Assembly: GCF_035222485.1 (NCBI RefSeq) | Contig: NC_085925.1 | Coordinates: forward strand, 3,596,001 to 3,660,000 | Source of the DNA: Podospora pseudoanserina | Lineage: Eukaryota; Ascomycota; Sordariomycetes; Sordariales; Podosporaceae | Length of the DNA stretch: 64,000 nucleotides | Direction: 5' to 3' | Part shown: piece by piece, positions 22,261 to 33,122 of the stretch | Layout of the letters: each line of letters begins with the position of its first letter | How positions within the stretch are numbered: the stretch's first letter is position 1 | Program-made: the position numbers and the translations under genes | The notes under the pieces: generated by a model | What the model was told of the DNA's origin: nothing | The model's input: only the letters and a program-made list of their open reading frames with translations | The model's database searches: none

Positions 22261-24904
22261 ATGCTTGCCCTTCTTGCTCTTTGCTGGCAAGTCCTGGTCG
22301 TCGAAGCGCTGGGGGACGCCGTTTTCGATCCCCTCGCCTACGTCGATCCACTAATTGGGGCCAGCAACGGTGGAAATGTCTTTCCAGGAGCTTCGCTGCC
22401 ATATGGCATGGCAAAGGCGGTGGCTGATACCAATAGCAGCAGCAACCAAGGCGGATTCACATTGGATGGCGCGTTTGTCACTGGCTTCAGCGGCATGCAC
22501 GACAGCGGAACTGGCGGGAGTCCAAGTCTGGGAAACTTCCCACTGTTCCCCTTCACCAACTGTCCGGAAGGTGACATCAATCGATGTGTTTTCCCCAAAA
22601 AGAGCCGAGCTGCCCATGGAGGGTTCGGCAATAACACCGTGACAGCAAAGCCCGGCACCTTCGGCATCACCCTGAACAACGGCATCAGAGCCGACATGAC
22701 CGCAACCCATCACACGTCACTCTTTAGGTTTACCTTTCCAACGCTTGGATCAGACGGCCAGCCGGCTCAACCGCTCATCCTGCAGGACCTCACAGACTTG
22801 TCTGATTCCCGGCAGGACAACGGCAGCGTAACGGTTGACCCCGAGACAGGACGCATCACCGGGAGTGCCCGCTTCCTGCCGAGCTTCGGTGGCGGCAACT
22901 TTGTGCTGCACTTTTGCACAGACTTCAAAGGCGCCGATGTTTTGGACAGCGGGATCTTTGTCAACAGTCGAGGCAGCACAGAGGTCAAGAACTTGACCAT
23001 TTCCAGGTCGATCAATGGATATCCATTGCCTGGGGGGGCATTTGTCAGGTTCAGCTCAGGGGCAGAGCCAATCTTGGTCAGGACAGCCAACAGCTTCATC
23101 AGTGCTGAACAAGCCTGTAAACACGCCGAAACGGAGATTCCAGATTATGACTTCGAGAGGGTGTCAGAAGCTGCTATCGAAAAATGGAGAGAGAAAATGA
23201 GCATTATCAAGGTGTCGCCTGCGGGAGTGGAAGGCTCGCTGTTGACCAACTTTTACAGCGGCATCTATCGGACCATGGTCAATCCTCAGAGTTACACCGG
23301 GGAAAATCCGTTGTGGGAGAGCAGTGAGCCATACTTTGACTCGTTTTATTGCATCTGGGACCTCTTCCGCTCCCAAATTCCGTTCCTTATCATCACTGAT
23401 CCAGCCGCGGTGGCCGAGATGGTGCGTTCGCTCATAGACACCTACCGGCACACTGGCTGGCTGCCAGACTGCCGCATGAGTCTCAACAAGGGCTACACCC
23501 AGGTTCGTAGTGCCTGGAAGATTATGTCAATGTTAAAGACCTAACCCGAGGCTAGGGTGGATCAAACGCAGACAACGTCCTGGCCGATGCCTTCATCAAG
23601 GGCATAAAAGACGGCATCGATGTACTATCCCTCCACTTCTCATTGGGTCTCACTGACTAACGCATCCACAGTGGGAAGACGGCTACGCAGCCGTAGTCAA
23701 AGACGCAGAAGTCGAGCCCTACGACTGGTGCTGCGAAGGCCGTGGCGGCCTCGACAGCTGGAAAGCTCTAGGCTACATCCCCGTCCAAGACTTTGACTAC
23801 AAAGGCTTCGGCACCATGACCCGCAGCATCTCCCGAACCCTCGAGTACGCCTACAACGACTTTTGCATCTCCCAAATCGCCCACGGGCTAGGCCGCACGG
23901 CTGACAGGGACAAGTACCTTGCCTCCAGCAGCAACTGGAAAAACCTCTTCCGCCCTGACCAGACCTCCCTCTGGTGGAACGGCACAAACACAGGCTTCAC
24001 CGGGTTTTTCCAACCGCGCTACCTCAACGGGACCTGGGCTTACCAAAACCCCCTTAATTGCTCCAACCTCGACACCTTTTCCGTCTGCTCCCTGCAAAAC
24101 ACCGGGAGGGAAACTTTCGAAAGCTCCATCTGGGAGTACAACTTGTATTCTTTTCGCCCCCTTTCCCCTCTTGAGGCCCCCCTTCCCTGACAGTGCAGTA
24201 GCTTCGTCCCCCACGACCAATCAACCCTCCTGACCCTCCTCGGCGGCCCATCCCTCTTCACCTCCCGCCTAGACTACCTCCACAACACAAACATAACCTA
24301 CATCGGCAACGAACCCTCCTTCCTCACCGTCTTCCAATACCACTACTCCGCCCGCCCCGCCCTCTCCGCCCTCCGATCCCACAGTTACATCCCCTCCTAC
24401 TTCTCCCCCACCCCCTCCGGCCTCCCCGGCAACGACGACTCGGGCGCAATGGGCTCGTTTGTCGCGTTCTCAATGATGGGCCTCTTCCCCAACCCGGGAC
24501 AAAACGTTTACCTTGTTACTCCGCCGTTTTTCGAACAAGTCAACATTACCAGCCCGGTAACGGGAAAGGTGGCAAGGGTGAGGAATGTTAATTTTGATGG
24601 GGGGTACAAGAGTGTATACATCCAGAGTGCGACGCTCGATGGGGAGAGATACACCAAGAACTGGGTTGATCACAGTTTTTTCACCGAGGGAAAGGAGTTG
24701 GTGCTTGTGCTGGGGGATGGGGAGAGTGATTGGGGGACGGGGGTGGGGGATCTGCCGCCTAGTTTGGGGGAGTACGTTGGTTTTGCGGGGGGGAATGGGA
24801 CAGCTGTGAATGATACCAGTACCATAACGGGGTGGAAAAGGGGGTTGGAAGAGGTGGTTGGGAGGGCGTGGAGGGGTGGTTATGTTGGGGATGTAAAAGT
24901 ATGA
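22261..24904 (+). CDS. secreted glycoside hydrolase family 92 alpha-mannosidase
   Basis: Four exons, 22261-23502, 23556-23621, 23672-24144, 24199-24904; 828 aa, about the usual GH92 length. The ATG at 22261 begins a signal peptide (MLALLALCWQVLVVEALG). Family blocks are clear: DPLIGASNGGNVFPGASLPYG, then GFSGMHDSGTGGSPSLGNFP near the N-terminus, WDLFRSQIPFL and LPDCRMSLNKGYTQ in the middle, GGSNADNVLADAF, EPYDWCCEGRGGLDSW and PGNDDSGAMGSFVAFSMMGL in the C-terminal (alpha/alpha)6 domain. GH92 enzymes are calcium-dependent exo-alpha-mannosidases, often alpha-1,2, acting on fungal wall or N-glycan mannose. Several N-glycosylation sequons fit secretion. Linkage specificity cannot be read from sequence. 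The 3' half of the last exon is strongly G-rich on this strand. Confidence 0.92.
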
Positions 24905-25796
24905 GAGATGAGTGCGATGGTTTCAGCAAAAATATACCATAGAAATAATGAAAAACATGGAAGAGATTATTTTTTTGTTTTTTTCTTAGAAAAAAAAAAA
25001 AAAGACACGTTTCTCTCTGGACAAAGACCAGCTCGGCTACGGTACCCGGTCACCCCCCCTTTAAAATAATCGTCATTGCGGATCAGCAAAACGTGGAATT
25101 GTTATTACCTAACTTACTTTTTTTCAAGAAGAAACAAAAGGCCTCACAGGGTGATCATTAGACGTTTCAAGATGGTTAATAGGCCTTTGAAGATATTCGG
25201 AAGGCCTATTGATTGATACCTGTGGAAGCATGCGATATAGGTTAACCTACTTTTGTGTGCCAATTATTTTGTGGTGAGGGTGCCGGTCCAACTTCCCACC
25301 ACTTCATGGCATCTTTCAGAGGTTCACTCTTGGCTACACTAGCAGTCTCCATTCTTGCTAACGATATAGCAGTCATCGCTACCCCAATATATTGCAAACG
25401 AAAAGAATAACTAAGTACAAGACCACCTGAGTCATAATAAATGCAAGCCAGCAAATACCTAGTCATCAGTCTATGGGGTATCAACAACATCAAACTTGTC
25501 AGGCACCGCCCTTTATCATAGGCTTTGTTTGACCCCATACCTACCTGTACACACACCAAAACATAAAGGCAAAACAAGATATAATGTAAGCCTCTGCTGT
25601 GACCCGACACTTTGCTAAAACTCGATGAAAGCTGTACAGAGCCTTCCCAGCTTCCTCGTTGCTCGAATCCTACACGACTCAGTCGTTGCTCTCCAGCCAC
25701 CAAGGCAATATTAGTATGTCGTATGTCGTTCCCAAATCGGAGGGGAAACAGAAAAGTAAAATAATACAGTGATGAAACCAAAGAATTCCTCCTTCA
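24905..25796. other. intergenic AT-rich island between converging genes
   Basis: 3' flanks of the mannosidase and the F-box-like gene. Contains T- and A-runs (24969-25003), an AT-rich stretch with the hairpin at 25178-25210, and a 179-codon minus-strand frame (25242-25781) with no protein character, probably 3' UTR. Confidence 0.5.
25178..25210. repeat. perfect 10-base inverted repeat, related to 8056-8088
   Basis: AATAGGCCTT (25178-25187) and AAGGCCTATT (25201-25210) pair perfectly around a 13-base loop. The sequence matches the imperfect hairpin at 8056-8088, including TTAATAG upstream and TGAAGA in the loop. Both lie in AT-rich intergenic stretches. Confidence 0.5.
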
Positions 25797-27313
25797 TCAA
25801 TAGTCGTCGTCATAAGGGGAGTGCATCATCTGACAATGGTGGCAGACGAGCTCCTCAGGGTCGTATGTATCCATGTCTGGATTCTCATACTCTTCCGGGA
25901 GGATTATAGTGCCAGTGGTGCGGTCAAACTCAGCCCAGACTCGCTCCTCGCTATCCCTGCTCACCGGCACGCGCTTCCACAGGGTCCGTCGGTTTTGCCA
26001 CGTCGTCTCCGGTTGCCCTTCTTCCGCGGGCACAGCTGGTATTTTGACCGTCCCGTGGTGCGAATGATGGCCGTGGTGACCACCGCCCATGGGGAGAGAA
26101 GATCCGTTAGTCTTCTTCTTGCTCTGCAGGTACTCCTCAGCCAGGACCTTCCAAGCCCGGACTGCTCTGGGCTCCCAGTCGCCGTCCGACTGTTTCCGCA
26201 CCCTGTTGGACGAGACATAGGCAGAGTCCGACTTGAGAAATAATCCGTCGTCTCTGACCATCCTGACAAGATGACTTGCCATATCTGAGCCCCACTGACA
26301 CTCGGGGATGCCAGTTAGCTGGAGCTCCTTCAGGCTCATGGAGAGGTCGTGGCCTGTCAAGGCGTGCATCTCAACTGGAGAGGGCGCGGTGAGGAAGTCG
26401 GAAGGAAAGTTGACCAAATCGATCCTCAGCGACTCGAGTGCGGGGAGCAGACGAGGGCGCGGCTGGGTGGTGTCATGATCAGGATCGAAGGGTGGTCGCA
26501 GAACGGTAAGGAAGTCGACAACCTGAAGCCATGTGTAGCTACGGAATCCTCGTCGGGCAAGGGTATTGTCATAAACACGAGGGATTACTCGAAGTCGGAG
26601 GGGATTCCGTGTCGGGTTTGACGTCGGGTAGGGCGCCCTATGCTCGCGTTCGAAGTCTTCGTCGTAGTACCTAGCAGTGATCCGCATCGTGATGTGCGTT
26701 ATCTGCTTGCGGTGCTCGAGCCCGAGGTTTCGGAAATTCTGGAGGGCAAGGCAATCGGTAAAGACAAAAGTGTTGTTTCTCCACAGAAAACGCTCTCCTT
26801 CATCGTGATAGGCTCTGCACGTGGCAAGAAAGTTGATGGCGATCTGGGCCTTAGACATCTTCTTCTCTTCGGGGAGGAGAACATGGGGGTTGAGCTTGGA
26901 CAGTGGGTCGATAATGGGTTGGCTGCTTGTGAGTGAGTACTCAAGAATGTACAGAATGATCTCGACCGGTAGGCTTGGCAATCGCTGGTCAGACCTCCCA
27001 CTGCGGGAGGAGCGGCGCGCCGCCTTTGAGTCGGCCCAGGTCCCGCGAGAGCCTGTTGGGTCGTTGAGATCTAACGTCAGTCGACGGTCCCACGAGATGC
27101 CATTCTCCCGAAGAAGCTTCTTGAGACGCAGGTTTTCTTCAGCAAGTCGCCTGTTCTCTTGCCGCGCAGGGTTGTTGTACCACGCTTCCACCTGCTCTTC
27201 ATTATCGCGCAGCTCAAAGGGCGGCACGAACTGGGGCATTGTCAGTCAGAGTGTCAGTCAGGTTGCGGGAATTATCATACAAAGCTTACATTTTCTGTAT
27301 CAAAGATGTCCAT
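25797..27313 (-). CDS. F-box-like protein with N-terminal coiled coil
   Basis: Two exons, 27313-27290 and 27230-25797, 485 aa; the 59-nt intron has a GTAAGC donor, CTGAC branch and CCCAG acceptor and puts MDIFDTEN before FVPPFELRDN. An in-frame ATG at 27239, inside the intron, would give a 480-aa unspliced form. After a short coiled coil (RRLAEENLRLKKLLRENG) comes LPSLPVEIILYILEYSL, an F-box-like motif used to dock on Skp1 in SCF ubiquitin ligases, then a long region with no named repeat. A His cluster (GGGHHGHHSHHG) and an acidic C-terminus with HHCQMMH follow. Substrate unknown; the F-box call rests on one motif. Confidence 0.75.
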
Positions 27314-29060
27314 GACGACGGCGACGGTAGACTTTATTGCGGAAAGATACGGTGAAGATGCGCGAAGGAGAGGTGGTGAAGTTCGGCGATAAGTGTTCAA
27401 GAGGGAGGAGGACTGAGTGATGGTGGGATGATTGGGTGAATGAGTTATGTCCCACGTCAAATCCCCGCACACCTAGAAGAAAAGTGCAGAAGGCTCGATA
27501 AGAACAAACTCAGCGCCGGGCCCCAATCATGGAATTGCGGTTTGGTGTGGGAGTTATATGCAAAGCTTCAGAATTTGGGATGCGCTCAGGGGCGCTCCGC
27601 GGCGGTTGGTAAAAGGCCGGGGACCTCCGGTGAGCCGTGGCCCAGATGCCACAGGCAGTCGGGACTCGAGCAGGATCTGAGGCAACAGAGTCCAGTTTGG
27701 TTTCCTGTGTTCACGTCGAGAATGGGAGGACAAAGAGCGAGTAATGGGTAACGGGTAATGAAAAAGACAGAGAGATGCCCTGTTGGGTGGATCGTTGAGT
27801 TTTGCGGCTGGTGTGAGGAATTTCGGTCGGGTGGCCCGCCACTCGCGCCGAGGGGGTAACCTAACCAACGGCCACACTTTGGCAGCTGCTTCTCACGGGT
27901 GACGGATTCGGGTGAGAGAGACGATTCACCAGAATGATTTTATCGCGATTGGCAGCGTCGAAGTATCGATGAAAAAGTGGAAGACAACAACGGTAAGCTT
28001 CGGGTGGAGGGGGACCAGTCGCAGTCGGGATCTGGGGGCGTCGCAAGCTGTAGATGTGGAGACAAGAGTGCAGCCCCACTTAAGTTTTAATCAACCGTCG
28101 GATTCCTTTTTGGGAAGCCACCTTGTGGCCACGAAGGGGGCGATGAGAGAGAGCATCGTGAAGTGAAGAACCTCCAGATGGCACCATGTTTGGTAAGGTA
28201 TCGTAATCCAACCTGGAATGAGTCAGGATGTGGTGAGAGATACATATAGAACATCTCATGATCCCGTGGATGATGCGGAAGAGTATTTGAGTTGAACAGT
28301 GCCGTCAGTATCGAACAGTGCAAAGACGCTCGCTGAGCCAATTTGCCTTTAGACTGGCAATTCACACAGAAATAGGGTCAGTCCGGAGCTGTATATCATA
28401 GCATGTGAGAATGGCTATCTTTGGTGTCGCCGGTGTTTTCATCTACGCGTCACTGGCGTTTGATGCTTGAATCGGAATGCCGTCGTGTACCCATAAGATC
28501 ATGGGATCCCACGATGGCTCCCGAGCTGTAGGTGTCTGCAACTGACCTTTTCATTCCATGCCCAATTCCGGTCGAGTATCATAATACCCCGAACAGCTAA
28601 TTGCACGACAAACAGCAATTCGGGAGAGCTACCATATATACAACCCACCTACCAGGCCTGAGCTGCAAGGAGCCACGGGAGCTAAGCTGCCCCTCACCGC
28701 ACAGAGCTGCTTTAAGACTCAGACTGACGTCAACGACCCTTTGTGCTGCGGCATCCTCCGATTCCTCCGCCGATTCGAACGGCCGAGCCTTCCCCCCATA
28801 AATCACAGAACGGGTGTTCGATGACGCGGTGCAATTCAGGCACCCTGCGTCTCTGGCGTCCACGGGGTCCTCTTACATCATGGCTTCAGACGGGCCATAT
28901 AGGAAAGGTATCCCAGGTCAGGAGCTCTCCTTTTTACACACAACACCACCCTAAAACCTTCAAGTCAACACACTACCCACTTCACACCGTGACCACTCCT
29001 ACTACTACTACTACAACAACCGTACTCCTACCTACCAGATCATATTACAGCACCGCCATC
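27314..29060. other. intergenic: divergent promoters
   Basis: 1.75 kb between the F-box-like gene (minus) and the BLI-3-like gene (plus). The last 130 bases before 29061 are CA/CT-rich (repeated ACTACT units near 28995), a typical leader. No gene supported. Confidence 0.5.
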
Positions 29061-29736
29061 ATGTCCTCAGGATTCTCCAACACATCGGGCGTCAAGCACC
29101 CCGACCCCTACAAGGAGGCCAACCTCGACACCCAGGTCTCCACTCAAACTAAGCTCGACGACCTCAGCAAGTTCATGGATGCCTCCAAGTTCTGCATGAT
29201 GACCACGGTCAATCCCAAGACCCATCAATTGGTCTCCAGATGCATGGCCCTGGCTGGTCAAGTAGGTTGACGCTCATGTAGCCCATCAATAACCGGATAT
29301 TAACATTCAATTCCAGGAAAACGGCGGACTCGACCTCCTCTTCCACACCAATACCGAGTCAGGCAAGACCGACGACCTCGCCGCCGACACACACATCAAC
29401 GTTGGCTTCCTCAACAACTCTGGCGAATGGGCTTCCGTCAGTGGAACCACCGAAATCATCACTGATCGGGAGCTCGTAAAGAAGCACTACAAGCCTCATC
29501 TGAAGGCCTGGGTTGGCGACTTGGGCGATGGCATCCACGATGGCTCTGCCAATGACCCCAGAATCGGCATCATCCGCGTCAAGATGGCTACAGCTCACTA
29601 TGCCATCTCGCACAAGAACATTGCCGGCAGATTGACCGAGGTGGCCAAGGGTGTGGTGACTGGCGATACGGCCGTGGTGAACAAGCTGCGCGAGATTAGC
29701 GAAGAGGAGGTTTCCAAGCTCAGACTGACTCACTAG
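29061..29736 (+). CDS. bli-3: BLI-3-like FMN-binding split-barrel protein (pyridoxamine 5'-phosphate oxidase fold)
   Basis: Two exons, 29061-29261 and 29317-29736, 206 aa, phase 0 intron with GTAGGT donor and TTCCAG acceptor. The opening MSSGFSNTSGVKHPDPYKEA and the block LVSRCMAL match the blue-light-induced BLI-3 protein family of Neurospora and relatives, which belongs to the general-stress FMN-binding split barrels. LDLLFHTNTESGKTDDLAAD and INVGFLNNSGEWASVSG are the barrel strands that hold the flavin. The C-terminal helix ends in EEEVSKLRLTH. Cytosolic; the exact reaction of the family is not settled. No light-response element could be assigned in its promoter by eye. It lies about 8 kb from the RGS-LOV gene. 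Confidence 0.82.
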
Positions 29737-29859
29737 AAAGGTTCCGGGGCCGGAAAGAAGCATTTCAAAGTCTCAAGACATTAAACAGGCGTCATACGGG
29801 GAGCTAGCAAAGCTTGAGCATAGCCAAAATTGATTTTGTTTTTTTCTTTTGAAGCATTC

Positions 29860-30723
29860 TCAATGCTTTCCCTCATAATCAGCCTTCCATATCCTGTCCC
29901 AGTTCTCCTTGTTGACAGCAAATTCCCTGACATAGTCATGTTCCAGCTCGTGTGTCCTCCTGCCAAGCAGCACCAAACTGTGAAGCGGCCCTCCAAGCAG
30001 CTCATCGGCATCGCAAAGCTCTTTGAGTGTACCGGCAACAAACTTCTCCGTCTTGCCTCCCACCCTCGCAGCGCCAATAGCAAGACTGTCTGGCCCGTAC
30101 ACACCCTCCTTCTTTTCCTCCTCAACCTCCAGCATTTGACTGGCGCAAGTCCCGACGGTCATATACCTAGGTGGCTCATAAATCTTTCTCCCCCTCGCCA
30201 TATTCTCCAAGCTCTGCTCCTTCACCTTGATATCCAGCAGCACCAGTGTATGCAGCCCAATCTGCCTATTCTCCTTGATCCGATCATAAAAGCTCGCCGG
30301 CCTCCAATTGTCCAAAAAGAACACCATCGACACCGTCTGCCCAAAGTTGTACAGCTGCAACCCCGCCGCGCCGATGCCAGACATGATGCTCGCGTTAGGC
30401 ACAGTCCCGACTCGGATGCCGAGCTCGCGAGCCCTCAGGACGAGGTCGGTGTGTGTAGTCGCGCCAAAGGGGTCTCCGACGACGCAAAAGGCGACGTCCT
30501 CCTTGTCGGCGTCGCGGAGGATCTCGTCCGAGTTGGACTCGACCATTTCGCGGTCGGCGATGGAGATGGGGCGGCCGTAGTAGGACTCGAGGACGGACTG
30601 GTCGACGAGGAGGATCGAGGTGTAGGCTTCAAGGTAGACGCGGGAGGCGCGCTTGACGATCTCGAGGCCCTTGACCGTGATGTCGGTCTCGTCTGAGAGG
30701 CCTAGGCCGACGAGGTAGAGCAT
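29860..30723 (-). CDS. DPH5: diphthine methyl ester synthase
   Basis: Single exon, 287 aa, start at 30723 ([20 protein letters not shown]), which is the invariant opening of this enzyme. DPH5 uses S-adenosylmethionine to methylate the diphthamide precursor on elongation factor 2. Tetrapyrrole-methylase fold blocks seen: [41 protein letters not shown], and [17 protein letters not shown] near the C-terminus. Length is normal. The frame stays open upstream to 31068, but that part overlaps the promoter of the next gene and contains no better start. Divergent from SNU23 across 411 bases. Confidence 0.95.
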   Translation of the reverse strand: MLYLVGLGLSDETDITVKGLEIVKRASRVYLEAYTSILLVDQSVLESYYGRPISIADREMVESNSDEILRDADKEDVAFCVVGDPFGATTHTDLVLRARELGIRVGTVPNASIMSGIGAAGLQLYNFGQTVSMVFFLDNWRPASFYDRIKENRQIGLHTLVLLDIKVKEQSLENMARGRKIYEPPRYMTVGTCASQMLEVEEEKKEGVYGPDSLAIGAARVGGKTEKFVAGTLKELCDADELLGGPLHSLVLLGRRTHELEHDYVREFAVNKENWDRIWKADYEGKH

Positions 30724-31134
30724 TTTGGTGATTTGTGGGGGTACTGTAGGAGAGTGTATTTCTAGGTGGTAAGGGAGGAGAACCTTGGTGGTGGGAGGGG
30801 AGGTGGGAAAGATTTTTTTTTTTTTTTTTTGATCGATGTTGAGTTTGATGGGTACCTTGAATTCAGTGATGGGTAGGTGAGGGGAAAGGTACCATACTAT
30901 TAGCCTACCCCGCCAAAGCTGCCCCCTCCAAAATTTCCAAAGACAAGCTTTCCAGTGCTCACCCCCCCCTGTCGATGGCTGTCCGCTGTTAACCGTGCAC
31001 ATTGAACCAACCAATTCACGACGCGGCGCGTTCAAACTTTCAACAATCCATTTCAACAAAACCAACACTTGTCCTCGAGAATTACCACCAACCTATCTAC
31101 CATCTCTAACCTGCTCGTCGCATCAACCGCCAAG
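30724..31134. promoter_or_regulatory. bidirectional promoter DPH5 / SNU23
   Basis: 411 bases between two outward-facing starts, with a T-run at about 30816-30831. A shared promoter for two RNA/translation genes is inferred from the layout only. Confidence 0.5.
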
Positions 31135-31845
31135 ATGACAGGCAAAGGCTCCGCCTACGGCCAAGCAGCCGGCGACACCGACTTTCGCAAAAAGTATGAC
31201 CTCGACGAGTACGCCGCCAAAGCCGCCGCCCGCGAAGCCGCCGAGAAGGAAGAGCGCAAAGCCCGGTACGAAGCCAAGCTGGCGGGCAAGAAATACTACA
31301 AGCCCATGGACGGTACCGAGACCCTCACCGTCGCGCGCAATGCCACGCAGGACTTCTCCAAGATGGTCGGCACGACGTCTCTGGTGCCAGCCGGCGCCGG
31401 TGTCGGAAAAAGAGGACAGGGCGCTGGCTTCTACTGCGAGGCTTGCGACTTGACGTTCAAGGACAATCTACAATGGCTGGAGCACACGAATAGCATGCAG
31501 CACCAGCGGGCTGTCGGTGCGACGGGGCAGGTGAAGAAGGCGACGGCGGAGGAGGTGCATGCTAGGATTGAGGCGCTGTGGCAAAGGCAGCAGGAGTTGA
31601 AGAGGGAGCAGGTTATCACCTTGCAAGAGAGGTTGGAGGTTAGGAAGGAGGAGGAGGAGAAGGAAAGAGAGGAGAGGAGGAGGAAGAGGAAGGAGGCGGA
31701 GGAGAAGAAGAGGTTGGAGAAGGAGGCGGCGCTGAAGGCGAAGACGGACTATGGGGAGGATGTGAGGATCGAGGGGGAGCATGACGAGGATGATATGATG
31801 GCCGCCATGGGGTTTACTGGCTTCGGGACGACGGCAAAGAAATGA
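31135..31845 (+). CDS. SNU23: U4/U6.U5 tri-snRNP zinc-finger protein (SNU23/ZMAT2)
   Basis: Single exon, 236 aa from the ATG at 31135. N-terminal DTDFRKKYDLDEYAAKAAAR followed by KYYKPMDGTETLTVAR, then a matrin-type C2H2 zinc finger FYCEACDLTFKDNLQWLEHT with the closing His in SMQHQ, and a long highly charged helix (EEEEKEREERRRKRKEAEEK). This order is that of SNU23 in yeast and ZMAT2 in human, a component of the spliceosomal B complex that helps place U6 at the 5' splice site. Nuclear. Upstream in-frame codons exist but lack conservation and a good start. Confidence 0.93.
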   Translation: MTGKGSAYGQAAGDTDFRKKYDLDEYAAKAAAREAAEKEERKARYEAKLAGKKYYKPMDGTETLTVARNATQDFSKMVGTTSLVPAGAGVGKRGQGAGFYCEACDLTFKDNLQWLEHTNSMQHQRAVGATGQVKKATAEEVHARIEALWQRQQELKREQVITLQERLEVRKEEEEKEREERRRKRKEAEEKKRLEKEAALKAKTDYGEDVRIEGEHDEDDMMAAMGFTGFGTTAKK

Positions 31846-32408
31846 GCATCTTGCTCGGGGGTTTTGGTTATGTCTTTGCAAGATTGGGTGGGCGAAAGAT
31901 ACCATATGCATGGCGTGGGCGTTTGGATTTTATTGGAACATTTGGTTGGGGCTAGCGGAAGAGTAACAGGCAAACAGAGTAAGCCTGCATAACGTCCCCA
32001 ACAATGAATCATTTTGGATATCTTTTGCTGAACATGAAAGCAAACAGTCTCGAGGCCCCCAATCCCGTGATGGTGGTTGGAACAGAGACTGGGACAGGGA
32101 CCCCCCTGTCGCCGTTTTCATTCGGGAGGCGGGGAACCGCCCGCTTTTTGATCCCGCTGCTGCAAGAAGCCGCTGGACCCATGTCATCGTCTTGACACCA
32201 TTCAAGTCGACAAACGCCCGGAGCCCCACGATTGCACGACAGCACCAGTCTTACCAAACCAGCGTTGAATCGAACACGCCCAATCTCGTCCGCGAGTTTG
32301 ACCCTGTGATTCAAAAAAAATACTTCCCAGAACCACCCCACCAAAATCTCCCAGCTAGCAGGCTTCAAGCACACAACACCATACCACAATCATCACATCA
32401 TCAACACC
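31846..32408. other. intergenic: SNU23 3' flank and E2 promoter
   Basis: 563 bases between two plus-strand genes; CA-rich leader (32330-32408) ahead of the E2 start. No further feature. Confidence 0.5.
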
Positions 32409-33004
32409 ATGTCCAGCGTCTCTTCAGCAGCGGCCGCCTCCCTCCTCAAGCGACAGCTCAAACAAATGCAAACCGACAAAGACATTCCAGGCATCTCATG
32501 CGGCCTCGTCTCGGACAATAATATCTTCGAGTGGGAAGTCATGCTGATGATCAGCGACGAGTGTAAATACTACGGCGGTCTGTCTCCGCTTCTCAACCAC
32601 TGCCTTATATCCCATCGCTAACCTTGTATGTGTATACAGGAGGCAACTTCCGCGCCATCCTCACCTTCCCCCCAACCTATCCCTTGATGCCCCCCAAGCT
32701 GGTCTTCCAGTCACCCATCCCGTTCCATCCAAACATCTATCCCGACGGGAGATTGTGTATTTCGATCTTGCACCCCCCAGAAGAGGACATTTCGGGGTAT
32801 GAAAAGGCTAGCGAGAGGTGGAGTCCGGTGCAGAGCCCCGAGTCGATATTGCTCAGTGTGATTAGCTTGTTTGAGGATCCGAATGACGAGAGTCCGGCGA
32901 ATTTGGACGCGGCGGTGTTGTTGAGGGAGGAGAGGGAGGGGAAGAGTAGGGAGTTTAGGAAAAGGGTCAGGCAGTGTGTTAGGGAGAGTTTGGGAGAGGA
33001 TTAA
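32409..33004 (+). CDS. UBC7: ubiquitin-conjugating enzyme E2, UBC7/UBE2G2 type
   Basis: Two exons, 32409-32577 and 32640-33004, 177 aa; phase 1 intron rebuilds YGGGNFRAIL. The catalytic Cys is in GRLCISILHPP; the HPN-like core and the acidic loop after the Cys (HPPEEDISGYEKASERW) are the marks of the UBC7/UBE2G class, as is SPESILLSVISLFEDPNDES. UBC7 acts at the ER with Hrd1 and Doa10 E3 ligases in ER-associated degradation. The C-terminal helix is a little longer than in yeast. Ends 118 bases from ALG1, with which it converges. Confidence 0.9.
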
Positions 33005-33122
33005 GTTGGGATGTTAATCTTCTTGGGAAATAGCTGGCGTTAATGGCAGCCAGACACCACAAAGCGAGAAAACCGGTTCAATCAAGCCATTCACATACTC
33101 TTTCTCTCCTGCCCCTGGAATT

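Noticed and set aside
24969-25003. T- and A-runs as a poly-A tail of a retrotransposed copy
   Set aside because: No LINE or SINE body and no target-site duplication beside it.
25242-25781. 179-codon minus-strand frame after the F-box-like gene
   Set aside because: Starts on a non-ATG codon, Leu/Tyr-rich without pattern; better explained as 3' UTR.
28773-28785. TTCGAA with short flanking pairing, like a tRNA T-arm
   Set aside because: No acceptor stem, D-arm or anticodon arm around it on either strand.
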